Shown here: positions 22,833 through 30,800 of the stretch, piece after piece
Position numbering within the stretch: the first letter of the stretch is position 1
Layout of the letters: every line of letters starts with the position of its first letter
Origin: DAOUBP01 sp034432655
Lineage (GTDB): Bacteria > Chloroflexota > Anaerolineae > CG2-30-64-16
Reading direction: 5' to 3'
Assembly: GCA_034432655.1 (NCBI GenBank)
Contig: DAOUBP010000048.1
Span: forward strand, 1 to 45,789
Length of the DNA: 45,789 nt
Made by a program: the position numbers and the translations under genes
The notes under the pieces: generated by a model
The model's input: only the letters and a program-made list of their open reading frames with translations
What the model was told of the DNA's origin: nothing
The model's database searches: none

Positions 22833-24011
22833 TCACGGCTTCCCAGACGCCTCAATCGCCTCGTTCAACTCCGCCACCAGCCGCGTCAGGGCATCCGGCC
22901 CCAGGCCTCGCGCGGCCGCCGCCTGGCTGATGGGTTCCCAGAACGGCACGGGGCTGTCCTCGCACGGGATGCCGTAGCGGGCAAAGACCGCCCGCGTCGC
23001 CGGCCAGACTTCAGCCACGAGCAGGGTGGACATGGCGGGCGTCACCTCACCCCCTGCCCCCTCTTTTCGTAGGAGAGGAGGGGCTTGACTACCCCCTTCC
23101 CTGGCAGGGAGGGGGGCTGGGGAGGTAGGTACCACCCCGAACAACCGCGCCGCGTTGCCGCCCAGGATGTCCGCCCGCACGTCGTCCGGCAGCCCCAGGG
23201 CCGCGATCTCGGCCAGGAAGGGGCGAAAGTCGGGCTCGGCCTGCCGCCGGGGGTAGAGCCGCAGCGGGTAGTCGGAGGCGTAGAGCAGCTTGCGGTGATC
23301 CACGCAGCGCAGCGCCACGTCGAAGATGTCGCGCGTCCGGTATTGCAGCGGGGACGCGGCCGTGTCGTAACAGACGTTGCGCAGCGTCCGCCGCACCTCG
23401 GGCATCAGCTCGTAGAAGAACAGGCCGCCGCCCCAATGCGCCAGGATCAGCTTCAGCTCCGGGTAGCGGCTCGCCAGGCGATAGTAGTCGCGCAACGGCG
23501 TGGTCGCCTTGCCGGGGTAGAAGCTGCCCACCTCTTCGTTAGTGTGCAGGTTCAGCGGGATGTCGTAGCGGATGCACGCCTCGACCAGCCGCAGGAAGTC
23601 AGGATCGTCCAGCCGGTAGCCCTGGCCATAGGGCCCCAACTCACCCACCCCGCGCATCCCGCCGTCCAGGCAGCGCGCCAGCTCATCCAGCGCGGCCTGC
23701 CCGGCCTTGGGCTGCACGATCGCAAACGCGATCACCCGGTCGGGCCAGCGACGGATGATTTCCAGCGCCTGGTTGTTGCGCGCCACGCAGCCTTCGTGCG
23801 CGCGGCGGTACTCGCCCATCAGCACCACCCTGTCCACACCGGCCGCGTCCATGTCCGCGATCATGCGCTCGGCCGTAACCCAGCCTTGCAGGGTCGTGCC
23901 GTCGGGCCGGGGGGCCACCATCTGGCCCCAAAACGGCTCTTCCCGGACGAACGCGTCCAGGTCGGCCGCCAGGGACGGCGGGGTGTAGTGGACATGGGCG
24001 TCAATCAGCAT
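22833..24011 (-). CDS. ACMSD-type amidohydrolase with C-terminal DUF1858-like domain
   Basis: A 392-residue protein. Residues 1-293 form an amidohydrolase-2 TIM barrel, the family that includes non-oxidative decarboxylases and lactonases. Metal-site residues are H6/H8 (DAHVHY), H156 (LNLHTNE), H192 (LILAHWGGG) and D247 (YASDYPL). Residues 296-325 are translated from the GC-rich palindromic repeat. Residues 328-387 (EVWPATRAVFARYGIPCEDSP...ELNEAI) resemble the small DUF1858 domain, normally found with redox proteins. The ATG at 24011 is preferred because GGGAG sits 5 bases upstream; a TTG four codons earlier is possible. It may work with the adjacent UbiD enzyme. The reaction is not determined. 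Confidence 0.85.
   Translation of the reverse strand: MLIDAHVHYTPPSLAADLDAFVREEPFWGQMVAPRPDGTTLQGWVTAERMIADMDAAGVDRVVLMGEYRRAHEGCVARNNQALEIIRRWPDRVIAFAIVQPKAGQAALDELARCLDGGMRGVGELGPYGQGYRLDDPDFLRLVEACIRYDIPLNLHTNEEVGSFYPGKATTPLRDYYRLASRYPELKLILAHWGGGLFFYELMPEVRRTLRNVCYDTAASPLQYRTRDIFDVALRCVDHRKLLYASDYPLRLYPRRQAEPDFRPFLAEIAALGLPDDVRADILGGNAARLFGVVPTSPAPLPAREGGSQAPPLLRKEGAGGEVTPAMSTLLVAEVWPATRAVFARYGIPCEDSPVPFWEPISQAAAARGLGPDALTRLVAELNEAIEASGKP
23046..23127. repeat. GC-rich palindromic repeat inside the amidohydrolase gene
   Basis: Alternating C-rich and G-rich stretches (CCCCCTGCCCCCTC, then GGAGAGGAGGGG, then CCCCCTTCCCTGG, then GGGAGGGGGG). It is translated in frame and joins the barrel to the C-terminal domain. 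Same family as 5522-5645 and 25381-25464. Confidence 0.75.
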
Positions 24012-24097
24012 CGTTACTCCCAAACAGTTGGATGCCAGGGCTTGCCCCGGTACGCAGTCCCACGGGGAGGCTGCGCGCTAGGCTGCGACATCGGTTC

Positions 24098-24595
24098 TCA
24101 TTGCACCGCGCGAGCGCGTTTCACCTTCGCCAGCGCCTCCTCCAGCGAATCATCCGGCTTCAGGTCCACCTCGGCCATGATGCGCGTCACGTACGCCTCG
24201 ATCTCCTTGAAGCCGCTGGCGCGGGCCACCGAGACGCGGTGGTTGCCGTCCGACACGAAATAGACATCCCCGATCTGAAACACCTCGATGGGCGGCAGGC
24301 CGGCCAGGCCGGCCATCGCCACATCCACCCGCACCCAGCGGTCCATGTTGACATCGCCGCGCGGCCAGAAATGGCGCGTGAAGTCACGGTAGCGGCCGGT
24401 GCTGCCGACGATCTTGTCCAACGGGATGGACTGCACCTCCGGCAGGCGCAGGCGCTCATAGCCCTGCAGGGCACGGATCAGCATATTGAACGGCAACAGA
24501 TCGGCCGGCCGGCCCAACAGCCGCGCGCACAGCTCCTCGCGCAGCGCCGCCAGGCGTGCCTTGAAGAACAGTCGTCGGCCGATGTAAACACTCAC
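24098..24595 (-). CDS. ParB/sulfiredoxin-fold small protein
   Basis: A 165-residue protein from a GTG start at 24595. The open frame reaches 24736, but that would overlap the upstream gene's 3-prime end, and the extra N-terminus is not family-like. The C-terminal half contains IPLDKIVGSTGRYRDF and VYFVSDGNHRVSVARASGF, the ParB N-terminal/sulfiredoxin-like nucleotide-binding signature (DGNHR). Such proteins are often NTP-binding adaptors or modifying enzymes, not plasmid partition factors. The position between a URO-D-like gene and the ACMSD-type amidohydrolase suggests an accessory role. The start has no strong ribosome site, so its choice is uncertain. Confidence 0.7.
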   Translation of the reverse strand: MSVYIGRRLFFKARLAALREELCARLLGRPADLLPFNMLIRALQGYERLRLPEVQSIPLDKIVGSTGRYRDFTRHFWPRGDVNMDRWVRVDVAMAGLAGLPPIEVFQIGDVYFVSDGNHRVSVARASGFKEIEAYVTRIMAEVDLKPDDSLEEALAKVKRARAVQ

Positions 24596-24681
24596 GTGAG
24601 CGCTGTCCCTGAATGCTATACATGTACTGAATTCGTGGCTGCGCTGAACGGTACTGCCTGACTCCCGAGAATGCAAACCTG

Positions 24682-25911
24682 CTAAGACGAGAAGGTCTCG
24701 CGCATCCGTTCGCAGTAGTACTGCACGTTCTCCCACTTCGCATCGGGCGGGATCCGATGGTCCGGGCAGGGGATGTAGCCGCCCAGGGCCACCAACGGCC
24801 GCAGCCGCTCGATCTCCGCGTCAACGGCCGCGTAATCCTGGGCGAAGACCCGCTTGTCCATGCCGCCGACCCCGCGCAACGCCCGGCCGTACTGCGCCCG
24901 CCATGGCGCAATACTCGCCCCCCACGTGCCCACCTCGATAGGGAACATGGTGTTAACGCCGTTCTCCAGCCAGATCGGCAGCAGCCGGTCAATTTTGCCG
25001 TCGCAGTCCAGCGAGACGATGCCGATGCCGTGTTCGTTCAGCAGCCGCGTGATGCGCCGGTAGTGCGGGCCGACCTTCGCCGCGAAGAACTTCGGGTTCA
25101 CCAGCGGGCCGTTCTTGAAGCAGATGTCCTCCCAGAAATGGCCGTAGTCGAAAGGAATGCCGGTCGCCAGCGCCGCGGCCGTGCCCTGGTAGCACAGCTC
25201 GGCCACGGTCTCGATCATCTCCTCCAGCAGCGCCGGGTCGTCGGCCGTCAGGTAGCTCAGGCCGACCACGCCCAGCCAGTTGCGGATGATGCCGAAGAGG
25301 CTGCCGCACCACAGGCCGCGCGGGAAGGTGCGCTCTTCGGCCAGCAGGTACTCCCGGCCGCCTGCGTCGAAGCGGAGGGACCTCACCCCCCTGCCCCCCT
25401 CTCCTCGCAGGAAAAGGGGGAACCATTTGGCCCCTTTCTTTGCAGGGAGGTGGTCGGGGGGTAGGTGAACCTTCGCCCGCCCCAACCGATCTGCGCTGTA
25501 TCGCAAGCGCGGTCGAAAGATGCGCTCCCACTCAGCGCGGCCCTTCAGCAGATGGTCAATCTCGGCCGGGATCGAGACGACATCGTCCTTCTCCAGCACG
25601 ATGGCGCCGTCCTGGTTGAGCACATGTCGCGAGCCATCGGGCAGGCGCGCCATGACGCGGCGACGAAAGGCCGGCTGCAAGCCCAGGTACGGCCCGAAGA
25701 CGCCGCCCCAGCCGAAATCGAAGCCCAGGCGCTCGCAGAGGATGCGGTCGTAAGCGTTGTTGTCGCGCCAGCCGGCCGCCAGCGACTTGGTGATGTGCCC
25801 CTCGGCCGCCCATTTCGCCAGCGTCTCGTCCCAGTAGCCGAAATGGACGATCGGCAGCCGGTCGTAGGGCTGATAGTTAAGGACCGCCAGGGTGCGTTCG
25901 CGATGATTCAT
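24682..25911 (-). CDS. URO-D-superfamily protein (third copy)
   Basis: A protein of about 409 residues from the ATG at 25911, where the family N-terminus MNHRERTLAVLNYQPYDRLPIVHFGYW begins. The longer frame to 26028 runs through a repeat and overlaps the GH31 gene. It shows the URO-D fold features FDYGHFWEDICFKNGPLVNP (methyltransferase-like central block), IVSLDCDGKIDRLLP and the C-terminal GGYIPCPDHRIPPD. The last block, with the C-x-D-H pattern, resembles the metal-ligand region of corrinoid-linked methyltransferase relatives. Residues about 157-180 are encoded by a GC-rich repeat (25381-25464). It lies 40 bp after the GH31 gene. Substrate unknown. Confidence 0.82.
   Translation of the reverse strand: MNHRERTLAVLNYQPYDRLPIVHFGYWDETLAKWAAEGHITKSLAAGWRDNNAYDRILCERLGFDFGWGGVFGPYLGLQPAFRRRVMARLPDGSRHVLNQDGAIVLEKDDVVSIPAEIDHLLKGRAEWERIFRPRLRYSADRLGRAKVHLPPDHLPAKKGAKWFPLFLRGEGGRGVRSLRFDAGGREYLLAEERTFPRGLWCGSLFGIIRNWLGVVGLSYLTADDPALLEEMIETVAELCYQGTAAALATGIPFDYGHFWEDICFKNGPLVNPKFFAAKVGPHYRRITRLLNEHGIGIVSLDCDGKIDRLLPIWLENGVNTMFPIEVGTWGASIAPWRAQYGRALRGVGGMDKRVFAQDYAAVDAEIERLRPLVALGGYIPCPDHRIPPDAKWENVQYYCERMRETFSS
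25381..25464. repeat. GC-rich palindromic repeat inside the third URO-D-like gene
   Basis: CACCCCCCTGCCCCCC-type and AGGAAAAGGGGG-type halves, repeated about twice. It is translated in frame as a Lys/Pro/Gly-rich loop (PAKKGAKWFPLFLRGEGG on the protein). Same family as 5522-5645 and 23046-23127. Confidence 0.75.
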
Positions 25912-25951
25912 ATCTGACACTGTTGGCTTGCTGAGAAAAACGGGACGCGGA

Positions 25952-28006
25952 CTACGCTGACGACGCGGATGAACGCGGATGAGCGCGAATGGCTGTATTT
26001 TCATCCTTGCTTGTGTCGTCCGCGACATGGACGCTATTCTGGAACAGCGCCAGCAGCGCCGGATCCCGCACGAAGACCGGGATGCGCGCCAGGGGCGCGT
26101 CGGCGATCATCGTGACGCCCCCCGCATATTGTTCCCCCGTCCAGGCATCATACCACAGGACATCGGCAGGCAGATAGACCTGGCGGCTGGTCGCGCCCGG
26201 CGCCAGGACCGGCGCCACCAGGATGTCCGGCCCGAACATGAACTGGTCTTCCACCTCGTAACAGGCCGGGTCGTCGGGAAAATCGAAGAAGAGCGGCCGC
26301 ATGGGCGGCGCGCCCGACTCGGACGCGGCAGCCATCTGGCGCCCGATGTAGGGCTTGAGCCGCTCCCGCAGGAACAGGTAGTCGCGCAGGATCGCATAAG
26401 CCTCGTCGCCGAAGCACCAGACCTCGTTCGGCCCCCCGGCGTCCCAGCCCTGGGTGGGCAGCCGGAAACCGTGCAGCCGGAAGAGGGGGCAGAAGACGCC
26501 GTACTGGAACCAGCGCACCAACAGCTCACAGAAACCGGGATCACATGGATCGCCGCCGTAGAAGCCGCCGATGTCGGTCGTCCACCATGGGATGCCGCTG
26601 AGGCCGATGTTCAGCCCGGCGCGCACCTGGGCGGCCAGCGCCTCGAAGGTGGAGAGGATGTCGCCCGACCAGACCGCCGCGCCGTAGCGCTGGCTGCCCG
26701 CCCATGCGGAGCGGCACAACATCACGATCTCGGTCTCCCCCGCGGCCCGCATCCCTTCCCAGAAGCCCTGTTGGTGCAGCAGCGGATAGAGCCCGGCCAC
26801 CTCCAACCCGTTGCCCAGGTGATAGCGCAGGTTCTCATGGTCGGGCGGGTAAACCTCCGGCTCGCACGCGTCCAGCCACCAGACCTTGATCCCGTGGCGG
26901 TAGTACCCTTCCCGCACCCGCTCCCAGATGAAACGCCGGGCCTCCGGGTGGGTGGCGTCGTAGTAGCGCAGAGGCACGGGGCCGTCCGCGCCCACGTCGG
27001 TGAAGAGCATGTGACAGGGCTGGCCCCGCTCGGCGCGCACCAGCAGCCCGCGGCGTTCCATCTCCGCGTAGGTCTCAGCGGCCGGGTTGACCGCCGGCCA
27101 GACCGAGACCATCAGCTTGACGCCCAGCTCCTCCAGCTCGCGCACCATGGCCGCGGGATCGGGCCAGGCGACGGGGTCGAAGCGCCATTCGCCCATGCGC
27201 GTCCAGTGGAAGAAGTCGGCGACGATGACGGCCAGCGGCAGGCCGCGGCGGTGATATTCGCGCGCCACCGCCAGCAGCTCCTCTTGGGTCCGATAGCGCA
27301 GCTTGCACTGCCAGAAGCCGGCCGCCCACTCAGGCAGCATCGGCGCGTGGCCGACCGCGTCGGCGTAATGCGCCATGATCTCCCGGTAGGAGCCGGCCGT
27401 CACCCAGTAGTCCATCTGGCAGGCCGCTTCCGCGACCCATCGGGTGGCGTTGCGGCCCAGCTCCACCCGGCCCACGGCCGGATTGTGCCACAGGAAGCCG
27501 TAGCCGCGGCTGGATACCAGGAATGGGATGCTGACCTCGGTGTTGCGGTGCCACAGGTCAATCACGCAGCCTTTCTGGTCCAGCAGGCCGTGCTGGTGCT
27601 GGCCCAGGCCGTAGAACCGTTCCCCCTCAGCGGCCTGAAACTCGACGGAGATGCGATACAGGTCGCTGCTGACCGGCTTGAACCAGCGCGCCGGCGGCCG
27701 GATGAAGCGCGGCTCAGGCTCGGCCAGCAGGCGGACGCCCGAATCTGCGTTGAAAAAGCTGATCTGCCCCTCGGCGGTCACGTCGGCGCGCAGCCGGCCG
27801 CAGCGGATGGAGGCTTGCTCTGTCCCGATCGTGATCTCGGCCTCGACCGGTGCCGGCGGCAGTAGCGCGCCCGGCAAATCATCCCTTATCTCGGCGCCCT
27901 GGGTAGCGCGCACGCGCAGGCTATCGGCGCCCCACGGCTCGATGCGCACCGTCTCGTGTCCGCCCCGCCAGAGCAAGGCGTTGAGTTGGCGTTCAAATGG
28001 GATCAT
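25952..28006 (-). CDS. Glycoside hydrolase family 31 alpha-glycosidase
   Basis: A 684-residue GH31 enzyme (alpha-glucosidase/alpha-xylosidase group). The nucleophile region is KVWWLDACEPE, with D379; the acid/base is D449 in VWSGDI. Other markers are FYGLGQHQHG (131-140), PEWAAGFWQCKLRY (225-238) and GIPWWTTDIGGF. The N-terminal segment is a beta-sandwich. No signal peptide is seen, so it likely acts on imported oligosaccharides or glycosides. The C-terminal tail (NTAIRAHPRSSASSA) is encoded by a GCGGATGAAC-type repeat. GAGGA lies 5 bases before the ATG. It is the first catabolic gene downstream of the LacI gene and the best hint to the island's inducer class. Confidence 0.93.
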   Translation of the reverse strand: MIPFERQLNALLWRGGHETVRIEPWGADSLRVRATQGAEIRDDLPGALLPPAPVEAEITIGTEQASIRCGRLRADVTAEGQISFFNADSGVRLLAEPEPRFIRPPARWFKPVSSDLYRISVEFQAAEGERFYGLGQHQHGLLDQKGCVIDLWHRNTEVSIPFLVSSRGYGFLWHNPAVGRVELGRNATRWVAEAACQMDYWVTAGSYREIMAHYADAVGHAPMLPEWAAGFWQCKLRYRTQEELLAVAREYHRRGLPLAVIVADFFHWTRMGEWRFDPVAWPDPAAMVRELEELGVKLMVSVWPAVNPAAETYAEMERRGLLVRAERGQPCHMLFTDVGADGPVPLRYYDATHPEARRFIWERVREGYYRHGIKVWWLDACEPEVYPPDHENLRYHLGNGLEVAGLYPLLHQQGFWEGMRAAGETEIVMLCRSAWAGSQRYGAAVWSGDILSTFEALAAQVRAGLNIGLSGIPWWTTDIGGFYGGDPCDPGFCELLVRWFQYGVFCPLFRLHGFRLPTQGWDAGGPNEVWCFGDEAYAILRDYLFLRERLKPYIGRQMAAASESGAPPMRPLFFDFPDDPACYEVEDQFMFGPDILVAPVLAPGATSRQVYLPADVLWYDAWTGEQYAGGVTMIADAPLARIPVFVRDPALLALFQNSVHVADDTSKDENTAIRAHPRSSASSA
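25955..25993. repeat. GCGGATGAAC-type repeat at the GH31 3-prime end
   Basis: Short direct repeats GACGCGGATGAACGCGGATGAGCGCGAATG-like occupy the end of the GH31 frame and part of the gap to the URO-D-like gene. They encode the last 13-15 residues of GH31, which lie beyond the conserved domain. Confidence 0.6.
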
Positions 28007-28074
28007 CGCATCCTCGATTCCGGAGAGCTGCTCAATTGATTACAGGTCTCATCACCCATGATAGCCCCTCCATG

Positions 28075-28140
28075 CCGCACTACGTACTGCGTGATTCGCC
28101 AGCTTGAATCCGTGATCCCCAGCCCCCAATCCCTGATCCC
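28075..28140. repeat. Mixed short repeats between GH31 and LacI genes
   Basis: The 133-bp gap carries a TACGTACTGCGTG heptamer remnant and then ATCCCCAGCCCCCAATCCCTGATCCCTAATC-like units (complement of GGGATTAG/GGGATTGG). The LacI stop codon TAG is formed inside the last unit. Confidence 0.65.
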
Positions 28141-29147
28141 TAATCTCCGCCCGCCACCGTGGACTTGCGCACCACCAGCGTGACGGGGCAGACGATCCGC
28201 TGGACCGGTTGATCGCGCTGCGCAATACGGGCCAGCAGCATCTCCACCGACTGCATCCCCATCTCGAACAACGGCTGCCGCACCGAGGTTAACGGCGGTG
28301 TGCTGATCAACGACAGCCAGGTATCGTCGAACCCCACAACGGCCACGTCCCGTGGCACCTGCAGACCATGATCCGCCAACGCGCGCATCGCCTCTTGCGC
28401 CACCGTGTTGCTGATGGCAACGATCGCCGTGGGCCTGGCCGGCAAACGCAGCAGAGCCGCCATGGCCAGAGAACCGCCTCCGGGCCTGAAAGGTGCCTCG
28501 GCGACCAGGGCTGGATCGAAGGGGATGTTTGCCTCTTGCAGCGCCTGCCGATAGCCGGCCAGACGGTCGTTGCACGTGCGCACATCCAGCGAAGAGGTGA
28601 TGAAGCCGATGCGCCGATGGCCCAGTTCGATCAGGTGCCGGGTCGCCAACAGGCCGCCCGCCACTGCATCAGGCGCGATGAAGGGGACGTCCGGCCGTTC
28701 CTCGCACCGCCCCAGCACCACCAGCGGCAGGTCCTCGGCCATGAAGGCCTCTATGGCGCCCGTCATGTCGTCTGCGCCCATCAAGATGACGCCGTCCACC
28801 TCACGGGCACGACAGATGCGCTGCAAACGCTGCGGCTGGTTGTGGATGTTGGTATACAGCACCAGGTTGTAGTCCGCCAGCTCGGCCGCCACCGTGACAC
28901 CGCGCAAAAGCTCCATGAAGTACTCGTAGTTGTAGGACATGGTGGGGTTGACCACGCCGATCCGCTCGGTGCAATGGCGGCGCAGGCTGCGCGCCGCCGC
29001 GCTGGGATGATAGCCTAGCTGCGCGGCGGCTTCGATGACGCGTTTCTTGGTCTCAGGCGAGACATCCGGGTAGTCGTTCAGCGCCTTCGACACCGTAGAC
29101 ACCGAGAGATCCAGGTGGCGGGCGACATCCTCGATCGTAACGGCCAT
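28140..29147 (-). CDS. LacI-family transcriptional repressor
   Basis: A 335-residue regulator. The N-terminal helix-turn-helix reads VTIEDVARHLDLSVSTVSKALN (3-24), followed by the hinge GYHPSAAARSLR that docks in the minor groove. A periplasmic-binding-like effector domain follows, with MSYNYEYFMELLRG, DGVILMGADD, GFITSSLDVRTCNDRLAGY, and VVGFDDTWLSLISTPPLTSV. Effector sugar not predictable. It heads the reverse-strand island; its own promoter has an operator in the spacer, so it probably controls itself and the GH31 gene and others behind it. The ATG at 29147 matches the family start, though the ribosome site is weak. Confidence 0.95.
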   Translation of the reverse strand: MAVTIEDVARHLDLSVSTVSKALNDYPDVSPETKKRVIEAAAQLGYHPSAAARSLRRHCTERIGVVNPTMSYNYEYFMELLRGVTVAAELADYNLVLYTNIHNQPQRLQRICRAREVDGVILMGADDMTGAIEAFMAEDLPLVVLGRCEERPDVPFIAPDAVAGGLLATRHLIELGHRRIGFITSSLDVRTCNDRLAGYRQALQEANIPFDPALVAEAPFRPGGGSLAMAALLRLPARPTAIVAISNTVAQEAMRALADHGLQVPRDVAVVGFDDTWLSLISTPPLTSVRQPLFEMGMQSVEMLLARIAQRDQPVQRIVCPVTLVVRKSTVAGGD

Positions 29148-29170
29148 AGGTAGGGGCGATTCAACTGTTC

Positions 29171-29220
29171 TAAAACGATTTCGGCAGGCAGAGGATACAA
29201 CGAAACCGTTTTCGTGTCAA
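29171..29220 (-). promoter_or_regulatory. Promoter and LacI-type operators of the reverse-strand island
   Basis: On the reverse strand TTGACA (29220-29215) and TATCCT (29197-29192) are 17 bases apart. The palindrome ACGAAACCGTTTTCGT (29200-29215) lies between them; it has the central CG and A/T-rich arms typical of LacI-family operators. A second, weaker site TAAAACGATTTCGG (29171-29184) lies downstream of the -10. Binding at both would block initiation, consistent with autorepression. Confidence 0.72.
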
Positions 29221-29408
29221 ATATTGGCCGGACAATCGGACGCAACTCTTGCGCTGGTGGGGTGTTATCTTGATCGAGTAATTACAGCACGCCATATACC
29301 GTTGCCAGCGCGTCACGCCAGGCGGCATTGTGCAACTGCCGAACCGTACAAATGCTGCCCGTGCGCCGGGTAACGCCATACCCAGAGAAGGATCAAGAAG
29401 AAAAACCC

Positions 29409-30689
29409 ATGCAGGAAACGACCCTCCAGTCACAGCCGGTTGAGACGGCTACCTCTTTCTTTCAGCGCCCGGGTGTCCAGGTAGAAGAAATCCCCGTCGG
29501 CCCCGGCGTGCCGCTCGGCATCGAGCGCGTCTCGCACCCTGCGGTTGGGATCGGCGGCGCATACGGCGCATGGGGCCCACCATGTGACAACGCAACGCTG
29601 GTCCAGGTGGTAGAGGCGCATCTGGGCGAGCCGCTGCGGGAAGAAGAGCGGCTGAACCTGGCCGAACTCGGCTTTCTCTACCGCCACCACGTGCCGGCCA
29701 TGAGCGAGGAAGAACACATCGCCGTGGAAGTGGAGGTCGGCACGCGTTTGCTGCTGGAGGCCTGTCGCGCGACCGGCTGGGAGCCGGCCGAAGTGGACGC
29801 AGTGCTGTTGGGGATCACCACGCCGGCGGTCCCGGACTATACCGAACGCATCGCGGCTCGGGCCGGCATCCGCGCGTCTGCGCTAAAGGTCACCGTCCAT
29901 AAGGCCTGCGATGGTGCGGTGGGCGGCCTGAACCTGGCCCTGAACCCGGAACTGGCGGCCGGCACCCCGCTGGCGGGCAACCTGGCCCGGCAACTGGTGG
30001 GCAAAAAGGTGTTGGTCGGCGGCATCGAAGGATTGAGCCGGGTCATGAAGCACACGTTCGACCGGCAGGCGTTGCAACTTTTCGGCAACGGCGCCGGGGT
30101 TTTCGGCGTGATCCCCGGCCGGACGATGGAATACCTGGCCGGAGGCGCCTATGAGGCGTTCGACGTGGAAGGCATGTTGCAGGTGCGCATGGCCTATCCC
30201 CATTCCGGCCGCGCCGCCGCAGGGGAATCGCTGGTCGAGGTGACGCAAACCGCGCCTTGCAGCTACCGCGTTGCGGGGCTGATGCACGAGCCGCACGACG
30301 ACGCCAATTCGGTGATCATGGCCGGGCCCATGGGCATGGTCAAACTGTTCGTGCGCAACGGCGTTTCCGCAGTGCGCAGTGTCTATCGCGCTTACCAGGA
30401 GCGCCTCAGCCGGATGTCACTCCCCGGCAAGGGGTTGGCGGTAGCCATCGCCCACCACGCCAACTTCAAGATCAATCAGCTCAAGGCTAAACAGCTGGAG
30501 AAGGAAGGGATCAGCCTGCCTATGCCGTGGCTGTTGAGCGATTTCGGGAACGTCAGCGCGGCCTCGGCCATGATCGCCTTCCTGCGCAAACTCAGGTCCC
30601 TGGCCCCCGGCGACCATGTGTTGTTCGACGGCTTCGGCGCGGGCACTTACTACGATGTGATTGCGGTCGAGTTGGGGGCAAGCGGGTAA
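29409..30689 (+). CDS. 3-oxoacyl-ACP synthase III (KAS III/FabH)-like condensing enzyme
   Basis: A 426-residue thiolase-fold enzyme, longer than usual FabH (about 320). The Cys-His-Asn triad is visible: C167 in VHKACDGAVGGLNLAL, a histidine in AIAHHANFKINQLKAKQLEKEG, and an asparagine in GNVSAASAMIAFL. The C-terminal GDHVLFDGFGAGTYYDVIAVEL is also typical. It probably condenses an acyl starter with malonyl- or another acyl-thioester in fatty acid or polyketide-like synthesis. The ATG at 29409 is preferred over an upstream in-frame ATG because family similarity and a purine-rich site (AAGAAGA) lie there. It is divergent from the LacI gene and shares no obvious pathway with its neighbours. Confidence 0.85.
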   Translation: MQETTLQSQPVETATSFFQRPGVQVEEIPVGPGVPLGIERVSHPAVGIGGAYGAWGPPCDNATLVQVVEAHLGEPLREEERLNLAELGFLYRHHVPAMSEEEHIAVEVEVGTRLLLEACRATGWEPAEVDAVLLGITTPAVPDYTERIAARAGIRASALKVTVHKACDGAVGGLNLALNPELAAGTPLAGNLARQLVGKKVLVGGIEGLSRVMKHTFDRQALQLFGNGAGVFGVIPGRTMEYLAGGAYEAFDVEGMLQVRMAYPHSGRAAAGESLVEVTQTAPCSYRVAGLMHEPHDDANSVIMAGPMGMVKLFVRNGVSAVRSVYRAYQERLSRMSLPGKGLAVAIAHHANFKINQLKAKQLEKEGISLPMPWLLSDFGNVSAASAMIAFLRKLRSLAPGDHVLFDGFGAGTYYDVIAVELGASG

Positions 30690-30702
30690 GAATGCGTCAC
30701 GT

Positions 30703-30738
30703 CACACGGCTGCTTTGACGGCCCGCAGCAACCGTGTG
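30703..30738 (+). terminator. Hairpin after the KAS III-like gene
   Basis: CACACGG (30703-30709) pairs with CCGTGTG (30732-30738), with an inner CTGC/GCAG step. It lies 14 bases after the stop and has no T-run. It may be a factor-dependent or weak terminator. Confidence 0.4.
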
Positions 30739-30800
30739 ATCATGACAAAGGATCAAGGGCTTATCGTAGCAAGCGCCGTTGGTCCACCGGGCGCAGACCG

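Noticed and set aside
24098..24595. Chromosome partition ParB
   Set aside because: Only the small ParB/sulfiredoxin-like DGNHR region is present; no helix-turn-helix, ParA partner or parS-like site is seen.
24596..24736. N-terminal extension of the ParB-like protein
   Set aside because: It overlaps the 3-prime end of the neighbouring URO-D-like gene and has no family resemblance; the GTG at 24595 is more reasonable.
25979..27865. A 628-codon forward open frame opposite GH31
   Set aside because: Antisense shadow; no recognisable domain, while the reverse strand holds GH31 catalytic residues.
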